Shown: positions 1 through 12,315 of the stretch, in pieces
How the letters are laid out: each line of letters opens with the position of its first letter
Position numbering within the stretch: position 1 is the first letter of the stretch
Assembly (NCBI GenBank): GCA_002221725.1
Contig: NJFT01000095.1
Span: forward strand, 62,001-126,000
Direction: 5' to 3'
Origin: Scedosporium boydii
Lineage: Eukaryota; Ascomycota; Sordariomycetes; Microascales; Microascaceae
DNA length: 64,000 nt
Notes under the pieces: generated by a model
What the model was told of the DNA's origin: nothing
What the model saw: only the letters and a program-made list of their open reading frames with translations
Database searches by the model: none
Program-made: the position numbers and the translations under genes

Positions 1-2064
1 GGTGCCCCTCTCAGGCCCGACCATGGCAGACCACTCAGAGCTGTTGTTCCGGGCACCATCGGCGGCCGCAGCGTAAAGTGGCTGAAGAGGTTGATTGTGG
101 CCGCCGAGCCCAGTGATAATTGGTACCACTACTACGATAATAAAGTCCTTCCGTGAGCGTGATATTCGAACCTTATCCATGGGGTCTCAACTAACTCAGC
201 ATCTAGAACCGTTGTTACGCCTGAGATGTCGGCAGCTGACCCGGCGTGGTGGAGGGACGAGAGATATGCGATCTATGACTTGAATGTCAACTCCGCCGTT
301 GTGTATCCACAGCACGATGAAGTGATAGACCTTGCCTTACCGAGACAAGATTATCCACTTAGGGGATACGCATACGGTGGAGGCGGACGTCGAATCACTC
401 GCGTTGAGATATCTCTTGATAGTGGCAGATGTGAGTAAAGTCCCAAACTCCATCGTGTGGTAATTTCAAGAGACTAATTCCATGACAGCATGGAGGCTTG
501 CTGAAATCGACTACCCGGAAGACCGGTTCCGCGAAGCCGATATCGACATGTTCGACGGACGGCTCGACGTGTTCAGTAGAGAAACTTGCTTCTGCTGGTG
601 TTTTTGGACGTACAGCGTTTCGATTCTTGAGCTGCGGAATTCGGATAACATACTCGTCAGAGCTATGGACGAGTCCATGATGTGCCAGCCCCGCGACATG
701 TACTGGTCCGTCTTGGGAATGATGAATAATCCCTGGTTCCGAGTGACCATCGAGAAAGGGGACCAGTGGATCCGCTTCCAGCACCCGACGTCGCTTCTAC
801 CGGGCACATCCGGGTGGATGGACAAGGTGAAGAAAGCGGGTGGAGACTTGCTCAATGGTCGCTGGGGAGAGAAGGGACCAGGCCTGGAGGAGCCGCTCAC
901 ACCACCCGTGGAGCAAGAAATCCAGATGGCGAATCCGGATTCTACAAGGCTGTTTACATTGGAAGAGTTCAAAGGGGAGACTTCCCAGGAGAAGCCGCTC
1001 TTTGTTGTGGACGGCCATGTTTACGATGGGACGGCGTATCTTCAGGACCACCCAGGTGGTGCGCAAAGCATACTGACATCAGCTGGGTCAGACGTCACGG
1101 AGGACTTCATGGCAATTCGTAAGGACAACAAATGTTTCCCCGAGTCTCACAAATCCCACTAACGCTAGAGCCAGACAGTGAAAATGCCAAGGCTATGATG
1201 CGCCAATTCCACGTCGGAACCCTGGATCAAGATGCACGGAAGCGCCTCGGAGCTTCAGCCGGCGAGGATGAGTTGTTGGCCTCAAGATCAGAGTTCCTGC
1301 ACCCCAAACATTGGGCAAAGGCTACGCTCGGAAATGTCAAGACCTTGTCCCATGACACAAAGCTCTTCAGGTTCATATTTGATGAGCATCAGACGGTTGG
1401 GCTCCCAATTGGCCAGCACCTAATGCTGCGCATCAAAGATCCGATGACAAACGATAACATCATCCGGGCATACACGCCTGTGTCCGAGGGTAGTCAGAAG
1501 GGATCAGTTGATCTTCTCATAAAGCTGTACCTCCCTACGCCAGCCTTGGCAGGAGGCAAGATGACGACTGCCCTTGACAAAATTGAAATAGGCATGGAAG
1601 TCGAGTTCAAAGGCCCTATCGGCAAGCTCGAGTATCTTGGCCGCGGCGAGGTTACCATCAGTGGAGTCCGCCGCAAGGTTTCGTCCTTCGTTATGATATG
1701 CGGAGGAAGCGGCGTGACTCCAATCTTCCAGGTGTTCCGCGCCGTGATGCAAGACTCTGAAGATACGACCTTCTGTACCGTGCTCGACGGAAACAGGCAG
1801 GAAGAGGATATCCTATGCCGAGAAGAGCTCGATGGCCTATCGGCCTTGAAGAGAGATGGCTGCAGAGTGATCTATACCTTGACGAGCCCATCTGCAGACT
1901 GGACGGGACAACGGGGTCGGATATCGGAAAGCCTGCTGCTGGCCGAGGCGTCCCCGGCAGAGGATCGAATCGCTCTTATCTGCGGTCCTGGAGCAATGGA
2001 GTCATTTGTACGAGAGACATTGAAGAAAATTGGGTGGTCGGAAGATGACATTGTTTTCTTCTAG
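1..2064 (+). CDS. niaD: Assimilatory nitrate reductase, C-terminal 631 residues (5' end outside window)
   Basis: The enzyme reduces nitrate to nitrite with NAD(P)H in the cytosol, using Mo-pterin, heme b and FAD. Exons read as <1..152, 207..430, 489..1118 and 1175..2064, summing to a multiple of three. The window enters near the end of the Mo-pterin domain (GGRSVKWLK). A dimerisation domain follows, then cytochrome b5, then an FAD/NAD(P) reductase. The b5 domain has the first heme histidine in DHPGG; the second is recreated as AIHS only if the last intron ends at 1174, which decided that acceptor. The reductase part shows the flavin motif [19 protein letters not shown], the ICGPGAM motif and the usual FF end. 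The catalytic Mo-binding cysteine lies upstream of the window. Neither nitrite reductase nor a nitrate transporter is visible on this side. niaD is the usual fungal name. Confidence 0.95.
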
Positions 2065-2654
2065 TCGACACTGGAGAAATCGCTGTGGAAGGTGAGAGTC
2101 CGGTCTCTGTAGACAGCAGTGCCGATTGGTTTTTATAGCCTGTGGTGGCCGAGGTAGACACTGAGCTCGAGGAATGCCTTGGCGCGCTGGTGGTGGGATA
2201 ATATCACAAAAATGGGGTTGGACTAACTGCGGTAATTGGCTGTGATTCTTCTAGCTAGCTGTTCCCAAAACGTGGGATTTCTGCCCTTCTTAATCCCCAA
2301 TAATCATGCCAAAGAGGGGTTCCATTTGGCATAATATTGCCCAAACCGCTGATCGTTGCTCCAACGTTTCCACATCCTTATACGCGACACTGTATTTAAT
2401 GCACTTTGGGGGTTTTCAGGACAACAGTGGCTCGTGTGATGTCCAGATCAAAACAGTTGGAACCACAGTTCCATTTTGGCCACTAATTGACTGAAAATTG
2501 CATCAGCAAGACTTAGCCAGAATGTCGAATCCATACCAGTCCATATTTCAGAAACGAACGCCTGACGCCCTATATAAACAGCAGAACAATGCCATTACCA
2601 CTCATAACGCTAAGGATCTACATCAGTTAATTGGCATTCTTCAACTAGCTCATC
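2065..2654. other. Intergenic, no gene seen
   Basis: This is the 3' flank of the nitrate reductase gene. Short open frames are present, but none carries a recognisable domain or splice-linked extension. Confidence 0.5.
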
Positions 2655-2861
2655 ATGTCGATTTACGCGCCTCTCAGTGCCAACATACAAACCCCGCAGA
2701 TTCGCCTCTGTGTCCTGCTACCTGCGGGAACCCAGCAGGAACCCATCAAATGCCAGCTAAGCACCCACAGCCTCCACCAGTGCAGCGAATTTGAAGCTCT
2801 GTCATATGTATGGGGCGATCAGACCGACCGCCAACCTATGTATCAGGCAAACAGCGACTAG
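2655..2861 (+). pseudogene. Truncated HET (heterokaryon incompatibility) domain fragment
   Basis: The 68-codon frame encodes the first part of a HET domain: a strand resembling IRLCVLLPAG, then the signature FEALSYVWGD. HET domains normally run for about 150 residues, with a conserved second half. Here the frame ends at 2859-2861 soon after the signature, and no continuation was found in any frame downstream. HET proteins act in fungal non-self recognition and are often found as decayed copies. I infer a relic rather than a working gene. An unseen intron that restores the frame cannot be excluded. Confidence 0.6.
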
Positions 2862-3474
2862 CTCGGTGTCGACGCGTCGAAGCCGCAACGTGTGCTCGAC
2901 CACGCCTGCGGTAAGTGTGGCTGCTTAACTTGTGGCTGTGGCCTTTTCTTGGCATGGCCCTTGGGATGCTAGTGTCACGAGCTACCATATTGGAGACCCA
3001 AGGGCGGTCAGACGTGGTAGAAAGGATAAACTACAGGTCAATATAGACCAGTCAGGAAAAAACTAATAGGACTGAGGGGCGGTCCCATCGCTCCACTAGG
3101 ACCAACAGGACCGACAAGCGATCCACCACAGTCCACATGATAGGACCAAGCCTGAAAGGCATCGGTCCCTAGGAGAGCTTAGAAGGGAAAATTATAGCGG
3201 CAGACATGAGCAAGTGTCTGGGGACAAGAACATGAAAACTGATGTGATTATTTCAATTGAATGAGTAAAATTAAGTTTATTGCTATCATCCCATATGCTC
3301 TTGATCCTCGGTTATGGAACCTCTCTATGCTATCTTTTTTGAAGTCCGTGAAAAATAAGCAGCGTGACAGATGCAACGGGGTATATACGCAAAACAAGAA
3401 CTCTCAACCAACATCCAACCTATCCATGATCAAATCAACACAAATTAAATCCCTCGTATTAATGCTCAACGCCG
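2862..3474. other. Non-coding stretch, possible repeat remnant
   Basis: No gene was found. From about 2971 the sequence begins TGTCACGAGC, which resembles the start of some fungal LTRs, but no matching second copy or primer-binding site was seen, so it is not called as an element. Confidence 0.3.
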
Positions 3475-5429
3475 CTATGCATATCGGTAGGGCGTCTTTT
3501 CGTTCATTGATGAGTGTTCCTCGTTGGGCGGAGGCGTTACCGACACAGCTGGGACGGGGATTGGCGCCACCGGCACGGGTTCAGCGAGAGAAGCAGGTCC
3601 GGGGCTCACCGGAGACACGTCGCCCCTGGGGGATGTGCTTTGGTCGGGCGACGGCGTGGGTCGCGAGGGAAGACGTGGAAGGTCTCGGTTTTGCGCCGCG
3701 CCTGGAGCAGGAGCTTGGTCCTCAGGTAGGGCCACGGGTGGAGGGGGTACAAGCACCTTACCATCGCGTTGAGGTGGAGGGGGAATGCCGGCCATGCCTG
3801 GAGGGGGACCGATTATGTATCCAGGAGAGCCGTCTTGTTTCCTCTTGCCCCTCCAGCAGCACAAACCGCGGCGGCGACAGCAGAACAGGGCAAGACTGAT
3901 GATGATGATGATGACAGCGACGACGCCAATGCAGACACACACAATCACAGCAATCACAGCGCCATTGCTACCACCGCCCCCGGAAAATGAATCGGTTCCC
4001 CTGTTTCTGTCCCCGTCCGAGGAACAGTCTCTGCTTTGGCACAAGTTGGACGCAAGATCGGATTCAGGAATGTAGGCGCCGTAACTGGCGAAAGGTACGA
4101 TGGTGTCGTCGGAAGAGGTAGCCTCGTCGGCGGAGCGAGAAGGGGCGAATCCGACATAGTCGTTGTAGTTATCGAACACCACGTAGGTTCCCTTAAGAAC
4201 GCTGCTTCCTAGATACCACTGGTTGTTCGATGAGTAGGTGTAGTCGTCGCCATAGTCGTAATAATCATCGTTACCGTTGGTTATGGTTTGAATACCGAAC
4301 ATGCACACATTGGTTCCGTTGCTCTCGTTGAACTCGGCCAGAATGTCCGAGTATAATGCCCTGGGTAGAATGAGGTCGCGAAGAGGTATTCGCAGGACAA
4401 TTTCGTCGTCTTGGCCCAGGCCGAAGACTAGCTCTTTGGTGGTGTCTTCGGACCCGGAGCAGGGAATGGTGGCAAAGTTGGCAGAAGGCTGTGCTGAAGC
4501 GCCGGCCAGGCTCCAAATCTTCCGGGCGAGGGTGGATGGCAGGTTGGTCAAGGGCGACGAGGGGTCGATGAAGACGTATGGTTGGTAGAGAGATAGTGCG
4601 CTGACCACAGGCTCGGAGGTGATGGCGTCGGAGGATTCACTGACATTGAGAGAATTGAGGGCGACGCTGAAACCAGAGTAGGAGTAGGACCTGGACCGGC
4701 TGAGAGTCTTGATTGTCCCAGTGAACTTGGAAGTGTCGACGGCACCGAAGAGAATATTGCCGGACTCGAGACTGGAGCCGTCTACCGAAAAGCTGTACCC
4801 CGGCGACGAGATGATGCCCGCATTCGTGAGTTGTTGAAGAAAGTACGCTTCGTCCGAAAGACCGCTGGAACCTGCGGCTAGGCCGAGAACGCCTTGTCCT
4901 GTGTACCCAGACCCCGAGGTAGCTAAACCCATTGTCATGTCTTTAATCTCGGTATCACCAACCCGTACCGTGTCTCGAAAGTAATTTCCGTAAACCGAAT
5001 CGGTCCTGGTTGAAGAATCTTGGAAGGAACTCGAGGAGAACTCGTATGTGGACGATCGGTTGGTCCAAACTACTGAAATATTAGGGAACCGTTATGGCGA
5101 AGACAAGAGGATGTTTTAAGCTTACGGGCACCGTATTTGCAATTTCTGACTAGATAGTAACTATCTGTGCAGTACTCGACATCGGGAACCCAGGTATATT
5201 TCGAGCCCGTGGTCACTAGAACTTGCATTTCTTGAGGCGGAGTGCCGACCGTGATGTTGACGACATAGTTGGGATAAGGACCGCCAGTCGGGCCCTGCAA
5301 ACCGAGGGACGCACGTCGCTGTAGGGTCGAGGAGTCCGCGTTGTCGGTCGCGCGAGAGAAAGGAAGGTTGAGCTGGGCGAATGCAGTTGTCGCGCCCAAG
5401 ATGGCGCCGGATAAGATCGGCGACCTCAT
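3475..5429 (-). CDS. Membrane-anchored aspartic-protease-like protein, probably catalytically inactive
   Basis: Two exons, 5429..5126 and 5072..3475, give 633 residues; the 53-nt intron has standard ends. A signal peptide (about residues 1-18) precedes a pepsin-like fold with the family's VVNITVGTPPQ entry strand. The first catalytic motif, normally D-T-G-S, reads TTGS. The second, normally D-S/T-G, reads D-P-S-S. Loss of one catalytic aspartate and remodelling of the other motif argue that it does not cleave peptides. Near residue 480 a hydrophobic segment (VIAVIVCVCIGVVAVIIII) is followed by Cys/Arg residues and a proline-rich cytosolic tail of about 125 residues. Family A1 identity is clear. 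A sensor or binding role at the cell surface is inference only. Confidence 0.85.
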
Positions 5430-6953
5430 TGTTGAAGGAATGCTAAAGAATGACTGAAGTTGGGAGCATCACGCGACGATGAGCAAACGAAGAGGGGGAT
5501 TTTCACCATCAAAACAGCGGAAAGGACAAGATTTAAGGTCGGCGGGTCCGCTTGGGGAGAAGAAATTACACGATGGGTCCAGGGTAACATCGCGTGGCGT
5601 GCCCGGCTTTTCGCAGGCTCGCACGAAATACGGGGTCCTTTTGCTTGGCTCTAATTTAAGCTGCTGCACACTACCTCGATGAAGCATAGTGTAGACATTT
5701 TCCAAGATTTTGGAATCTGTAAAGTGTGTCCGTCGTCCGCGGTCGACTGAGTATGAATATCCCGGACTAGAATTTCGTTTTCTCTCTTGCTCCGCAGTAA
5801 ACATCGCCATTTCTCTTTTGATCTTCATTCAAGTCCCCGTATTCTGGGGATGGTTGCCTGGAAAGGGACTGCGTGATGTGAAAATTTTCTCGTCCCATTC
5901 AGGGGTCGTACGAACATGAGCCTCTGAGTGGCTGAAGTTTGCAAGGGAGAGCCCTAGCGCCAACTGTCAAGCGTACTCCTTGCTCTGTGCAACGAAGATT
6001 AACTGAAAGCGGCCGGGAGTGGCGAGTCGTGACTCGTGACACACAGATCCCAACATACGGAGAACCTGTCCTGATCGATCCATTTCACGACGCTCACAGG
6101 AAGGGCAGCTTGAGGGGTTCTCTGGGCTGGCTGGCAGTGTCTCTTCGGTCGTACGCCGTAACGTTCAAAATCTAAGGTCGGCCAGCCGAGCCGGGGAATT
6201 AGGTCTAAGGCTAAATTAAATTATGAATCTGATGTACCAATTGTCTGAGGGGATTTTATACCTGCCTGATAATTGAAAATAAACAAAAATATTTGATGCT
6301 AGTAAAGGCAAGAGAAAAAAAGTAACAAAAAAGCTCGGCTCCGGGATCGAAACCCCATTGCCTACGAAAACGATCCGGGGTCGTCTTCTAACCCATTGAG
6401 TCGTTTCGTCTTGGCCCGCCAGACCATCATGAGTGCAGGCTCACTTGAACAACTCGGCTGGTAGAGTTGCTTTGTAGCGTCATATATAAAGCTATGTTGG
6501 GCTCTATTTTTGGGGAACAAGAATGGCGGAAGGTGGGAGGGAGAGGGTGTTCCTTCCCTGTCGATGCGGCCAGATGAAAAGCTGTTGGTGGTACTGAATC
6601 TACAATTACGATGAAGTCTCAGCCACCATATGCCCGACTTGATTGAAAATCAAGAATCTAGACTGAGATAGGAACCACCTTTGCAACTGCATCTCTTCTG
6701 GTTTGTGGATATTGCTGCGCGGGGTTCCAACAATGAGAAAGCCTCGGTGTTGATATTCACCGCCTTGGAGCGGGTATCAGACGAGAAGATGCCTCAACTA
6801 GAATCACTTTGCTGTTACTACTGTTGTTTGGAATTTAAATGCTTCGTTCTCACATTTCGTTTTCTGATTAGTATGGCTCGCCTTAGCTGAGTACCTAGAT
6901 CGATGATCAAAGCAGATGCCCTGGAAATGCACCGGGAAATTCGTCCAGCGACA
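5430..6953. other. Intergenic; tRNA-like remnant near 6332-6419
   Basis: No protein gene is supported. Around 6332-6419 the minus strand has a D-arm-like and a T-arm-like stretch (TTCGATCC), but the T stem does not pair properly, so a working tRNA is not claimed. The stretch 6200-6330 is AT-rich. Confidence 0.35.
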
Positions 6954-9412
6954 CTACTCCGTTGTTGCGTCCCCTTCTAAATCCCCCAACATATTGGCGA
7001 TTTCGAATGTGGTCACATCATCAACGGTGAATAGTGAAGGATCCAGCTCTATAGCTGGACCATAGTCGAAGCCGATGAAGGCACCATGCTCGTTTCCCCC
7101 GGTTTGCTGGAGGAAGCCTGTTGGAGAAGCAGTCAGAGGATGGAACAAGAACTTAGGAGCACAGCTACTTGCCTGTAGATAGTTCTGCGCCAGCTGGGGC
7201 TGATGGATCTAGTTGTATGCCTCTATGTTTACTGAGCAGCGTGGAAATGGTTATTGCTGCTCTTCTCGCCCCTGCTGAACGAGGGGCATGTATCTCCCAT
7301 AACGTCCTTGCCGTTTCTAAAGCCTTCAATATATCATCTCTTCTATAGATAGAGTCCTCGTTTCTCCCACCATCGCATCCCTCCTCCAGACTGCTCAAGG
7401 CATAACAAAGCATCATTGTGGCTTGTAGGAATTCATGGTTTCTGGTAGCACTTATCTTCCATCGGCTGCCAAATAAGAGACCGCCTGGTTGAGTCTCTTC
7501 TTTCATTCTTCGCTGGTGCTCTAGAATTGCCATAGCTGCATCTATGCAGCGTTGGTTCGAGTTGACGCTTTGCTCCGCGGAATAGCCCTTCATGAAGCTC
7601 CGTCGATGGAGAAGGTAGACGGCCTTGTGGATGAGGATATCCAAAAATATTCGGTGGGACAGAAGAGCGGAATCTTCTGTAATCGATGCTTCGAGCGACT
7701 CGTATCGCATCCATTTCGGTATATTATCGATAGCGACTTCGAGCCTTGCTGCCAACTCTGAAATGATCTCGGCACTTGGTGCCGAGGCCGATTCAGTCAC
7801 ATCGTATATTTCGGCAGAGAGTTTGATAATAGTATGCCTCTGGATTACGAACAAGAGCGGCGTGGGATCTGTCAACGGCCGCTCTGGAGGCATCTGAGTA
7901 TCCCCAGGGCCGATGTCACGATCAAGAAGGTGCGCTGGTGGACGTGTATCGCACTGAGAGTCCTTGATAATGCGTGGCAATCCCATCTGCGTACTCTTAA
8001 AGAAATCCGTCTGATATAAGGTTACCCAGGTTCGCCGCCGTAACTCCGCTTGCAATGGTCGTATGTTTTCCCAGTGAGAGGGATCGCGGTGCAGCCCCAT
8101 GCGGAATGCGAGGCGAATAATAATACCCAGCAAGGCCCAGTTACTCATCTCATTATCAACATTGGCGTGTTGCTCGAGTACAAAATGCAGCACCAAAGTT
8201 TCAATGGTAAAGCTACTTGGTCTGAGATAATTTCCTGCATGCAAGCAGTGGATCGTGAATGCCCGATAGGTCTCGACAACATTCTCGATTTCTGGACCAT
8301 TCGATGTCGGTGTTTCGACCACTTCCTGCTGCTGTTGGAGGAATGCGGACATGGCCATGACACTGAACAAGAGTCCTATCCACATTATGGGTGTACCTGC
8401 TGGATTCGACCAGAAGTTTGCATACTAGAGGGCGATAGTTGAGCGAAAGCCACCTGACGCGGACGGCGAAAGCTTTCTTCAAGCAGCTAAGGAGCTGAGT
8501 GCTAGGGCGAGTTACTAACCTCGGTGAGAAATGTGTTCCGGTGTATAATGGCTTTTTTGTGTTTGCCCCTCGCTCGTTAGTAGTAGACATGAGAACTCGG
8601 AGGTAGAGGCGACAATGAATACTTACAAGGAGCAAAGTCAAACCCATTAAAGAACTGCGAGACGATCCTATCCACTACCTTGCGCGGGGGCATTATGGCA
8701 AGTACCTGGTCTCTCGAAAGATATGCAGTGCTAGTGAGTAGAGACATTCTAGGCGCTGGAAATTCGGGAGTCAAGTCGGCATCAAAAGAGATTGATTCCC
8801 GCGTGGTGGCCATGGCATCTGGATCAGGAGTGTCCTCAGACAATTCATCTTTAAGGCGTTGGATCTATACTATTAGTTAGAAAATCCCCTCATTGTGTCA
8901 TCTCAGGCTCGACAAACATCTTCTAATATTGTCGCCCAATGCGAGCTGCCAGTGTAAACATCCTGGTTATCATCAAGACTGAGTGTGCCGATGGTATCCG
9001 CGGCGCTGGCAGATGGAGACGGTGAAGGCCTGGTGCCTCTTTCAGATTCCACTTGGTGTGGCATTGTCTGCAGTGGTTGACTCAAGCCTGGCGTCCTGTC
9101 CCTCATTTCTATCACTAAGTTCTCAAGCCGTGCAACTCTCTGACGGGCCTGGTGACGTCGCGTATGCGGGCGGTAGTCCACAGCATCTCTTCTCTCTGAT
9201 TCCGAGGAGGTATACAAGCATTCATTCGATTTACCGCGACGGATGCATGCACTGCATGGCGACTGCCTATCACAGCGAAGCCTGAGAACTATGTAAGGAC
9301 CCTTGCCTACGATTGGTATTGCCAAGAGGAGGTCAACTCACTTCCGTCCCCTGCAGAACGTGCAGCTGAGGACGGGCTTGTCCCGTCTCCGATTATGCGC
9401 TGTAGGTGTCAT
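6954..9412 (-). CDS. Zn2Cys6 transcription factor with fungal-specific TF domain
   Basis: Six exons, 9412..9342, 9281..8918, 8864..8627, 8572..8520, 8424..7173 and 7117..6954, give 713 residues. The zinc cluster is completed across the first intron and has spacing CX2CX6CX5CX2CX8C (CTFC ... CSAC ... C). It is followed by an arginine-rich linker and a short leucine-bearing helix. The middle region has the fungal TF signatures RLAFRMGLHRDP and ELRRRTWV. The last intron must start with GCAAGT at 7172 (a GC-AG intron), because no GT site keeps the frame of the final exon. The gene lies beside a drug-exporter gene and a complex I subunit copy and may control them; that is inference from position. 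Confidence 0.88.
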
Positions 9413-9932
9413 GTCGCGTCCACGATGTGGATTTATCTCGTAGCGTGATATCACAAGATATACCCTAAAAATATCATGGCCAAAAAGGTCAAGGGGACTA
9501 GATTCAGATCATGTCTCGTACGTCAGAGTTTCTTGGTCAAGTGAAAATATGATGACCCCGCATGCCCTCTAAAATAGTTTCGAAGAATGTGGGTACAGAT
9601 AAGCTTCCATTATCGATTTCCGATTCGCCGTCAGCTTGCAGTCCCTTCCATTCCGTGATTGGGTAGCTCTCATGATACATCCCATAAACCAGACGTTGCG
9701 GTAGTCATGCTGTGATGCTTAGAGCGTGGGCGAGGTTCCAAGGTCGAAGCGAGATATACACAGCAACTTAATGCGAGGCGAGAATATAAACAAACACCGA
9801 AACGTAGTCTATTCAATTGTCCTATAATATTCTTGCGTGGTCCATCTTATCTAACAATTACACTTCCTTCCGTCTCAGATACATGCGAGTCAAGGTGTTA
9901 GTCTGTAAACACTCTCTGACCTCCGATATCCT
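9413..9932. other. Intergenic between regulator promoter and exporter 3' end
   Basis: No gene is seen. The stretch holds the upstream region of the minus-strand regulator and the 3' flank of the minus-strand exporter. Confidence 0.4.
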
Positions 9933-11880
9933 CTAATTTGCACCTTTCTCTTCCGTTTCCTCCTGTCTCTTATCCCAGCCGGGTGCATGAGCGCCTCTCT
10001 CATCCTCTCCTTTGGCATTGTTGATGTCCGATCCCTTTGAAGTAACGACTTCCTTGGTTTCCTTCACGTTGCGCCACTCCATGACCAGAGCACCCAGGAT
10101 GGAGAGAGAAGCCATGATAAGAGCAACCTGGAAGCACACACGCAGTGACGCGTTGTACGCCTTTAATGCTTCCGTTCGACTCTCGGGCGGGACAAAGTCT
10201 AGAATCTTCGTCAAACCGGCGCCCTCGATCTCCTGCCGCGTAATGCGAGTAATACCGGCGAGGTGATCGAAGAGCTGGTTGTCGAGGATATTCTGGCCAA
10301 CCAAGGCGAAGATGGCGCCGAAAAGAGTTTGGGAGAAAAACATCAGAGAAGCACCAATGGACACCTGATCTCGAGGTAGCACAGTCTGAGCGGCCATATT
10401 GGGTGCTTGGAAAGAAGCCCCCATGCCGAAGCCGTACAGGATTTGATATCCGATCCATCGACCCAGACTCGTGTCAACTTTAAGGGTGGTAAGGAGACCG
10501 CTGCCAATGGTGGTCACGCAGATTCCGGCGATCATGAAAGGCATGTAATAGCCTGTGTGGGTCGTCAGGATTCCCGTGGTGACGGATGCGATGACCATGG
10601 GAATGACCATTGGCAGAAGGTGGATACCGCTCTCTTCTGCTGTGTCGTTGCGGATGGCCTGAAACCAGATCGGAAGGTAGTAAACTGGTCGCTTTGTTTT
10701 AGCAGGAAACAGGCAACTCGAAAACCCCCAAATCTCTCGTGAATACGGGAACCTACTAAGTAGAGTTTGATGCGCGCCAGTACAACAGCTTGCCCATAAG
10801 CCACCTACAATGCTTCTCTGAGTAAGAATACTCGGGGGCACTGTGGCGCTCTCGGGTCTCCACCGCTGAATGACAGAGAAGATTACGAGTAACGCAAAGG
10901 CGAGGACGAGTAAGGCTATAATCCGACCATCACCCCACTTGAATAGGACCATTAGAATCTGCGGTGTCGCCTGGTAATACGGGAGAGGGTGGGCAGGGCA
11001 GGGCAGGGCAGGGAAACTTACGCTATACGTGAATCCTCCCCATTGCAAAGCCAAACATAGGCATACTACCCCTGGAAGCAAAGCAGACTGCCCCTCGAGG
11101 TTAAGCTGCCGGACCTTTTCACCGAGGGTTTTGGGGGAGTTGGGCCTCTCGGGGATATGGAGCAGACAGAAAACAAACACGAAGACTACAGCTCCCAAGG
11201 GAAGATTGATGTAAAAGCACCATCTCCAAGTAACGTGCGTTGTGAAGGCGCCGCCGACTAGCGGACCAATAATTGACGCGACGCCGAATACAGCACCAAA
11301 GAACCCCTGGTATTGAGGACGTTTGGGGAGAGGGACGGCATAGACAATGATGGCGATCTGCGATTGCAATCACGTTAGCGCGTTAGAAATATCGGCTTTG
11401 AAGGGACCAGATAAGAGAACATACGATACCAGACTGGACTCCCCCGGCTCCCGAACCAGCAATAGCCCTACCGATAATGAAGGCAATCGAGTTTGGCGCG
11501 GCACCGCAGATGGCCGAGCCCACCTCGAAGAGCATGAGAGCCGTCAAGAAGGTAGCTTTAACGTTCATGAAGGTGTATATCTTCCCGAACAGTAACATGA
11601 ATGTGCAGTTAGTTAAAAGGTAGGCAGTGCCATACCAACCGATGTCGTTCGTCGAGTGGAAATCATTCGTGATTTGTGGTATCGCGGTCGTTATAATCAG
11701 CTTGTCCTGCAGGGTAGAGATGGGGTCGGTTAGCTTTTGCCTCCACAATCACGCGAAATGGTCTGTCAGACTGATTCTGCTCAAACATACAAGTGCAACT
11801 AGAAACATGCCAATGAAGATGGATGTCATTAGCAGCACTAGTCTTAGCCCCGTGGGGTAGATGAAGTCGGTGGACGTCAT
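9933..11880 (-). CDS. MFS drug exporter, DHA2 (14-TM) type
   Basis: Five exons, 11880..11791, 11706..11425, 11357..11022, 10958..10757 and 10684..9933, give 553 residues. The family signatures are in order: LDKLIITTAIPQI in TM1, GRAIAGSGAGG in motif C position, GPLVGGAFTTHVTWRWCFYINLP, and VYYLPIW-like YYLPIWFQAI in the second half. About fourteen hydrophobic segments are present, followed by a charged cytosolic tail. Members of this group use the proton gradient to export drugs, toxins or fungal metabolites across the plasma membrane. The neighbouring Zn2Cys6 gene and the divergent complex I subunit suggest a resistance or export function, but no biosynthetic enzyme is visible in the window, so the substrate is unknown. 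Confidence 0.9.
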
Positions 11881-12315
11881 ATTGAGTTGCGTGGTTTCTC
11901 TTCAACAGGAGATTTCAAAAAATGCGATGATGATGCTAATTTCAAGGAAAAAAAGAAAAGGGAAATTTGTGTATGTCAGTTGACGGCTGAGGTAAATGAT
12001 CAATGCTATATAGTTGAGGTGACTCTCCGGTGCTCTGTATCCGCCGTGCGACCGTCCGCGATTGACCGTCCGTCGCCTTGGAACACACGCCGATCCAACC
12101 CTCCGCCATGGAGCGAGCAGATTTCTCCCCCAGCATACGGGCAATACCTGTGTATGCTGTCTAAAGTTAATTATAGACATACCGCACTTTCGTTCTGATA
12201 ATTCTCCCCCCTTCCCCCCCTTTTGAAATCCACGGACGGTGCTGGAACTAATTTCAATCTCCTTCTATGTTAATATTGACGAAAGCCCGCAGAGCCGTCC
12301 AATAACGCATGGCAC

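Noticed and set aside
482..972. Open frames on both strands overlapping the nitrate reductase gene
   Set aside because: They are shadows of its third exon, which has clear homology and splice sites.
2969..3215. Possible solo LTR beginning TGTCACGAGC
   Set aside because: No matching second terminus, target duplication, primer-binding site or polymerase frame was found.
6332..6419. tRNA-like sequence on the minus strand
   Set aside because: A TTCGATCC block and a D-loop-like stretch are present, but the T stem and acceptor stem do not pair, so at best it is a degraded copy.
7775..7800. Palindrome CTCGGCAC/GTGCCGAG inside the first regulator
   Set aside because: It is coding sequence with a different spacing from the cluster motif, and is probably chance.
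7552..8442. Plus-strand frames inside the first regulator
   Set aside because: They are antisense to a well-supported six-exon gene and have no domains.
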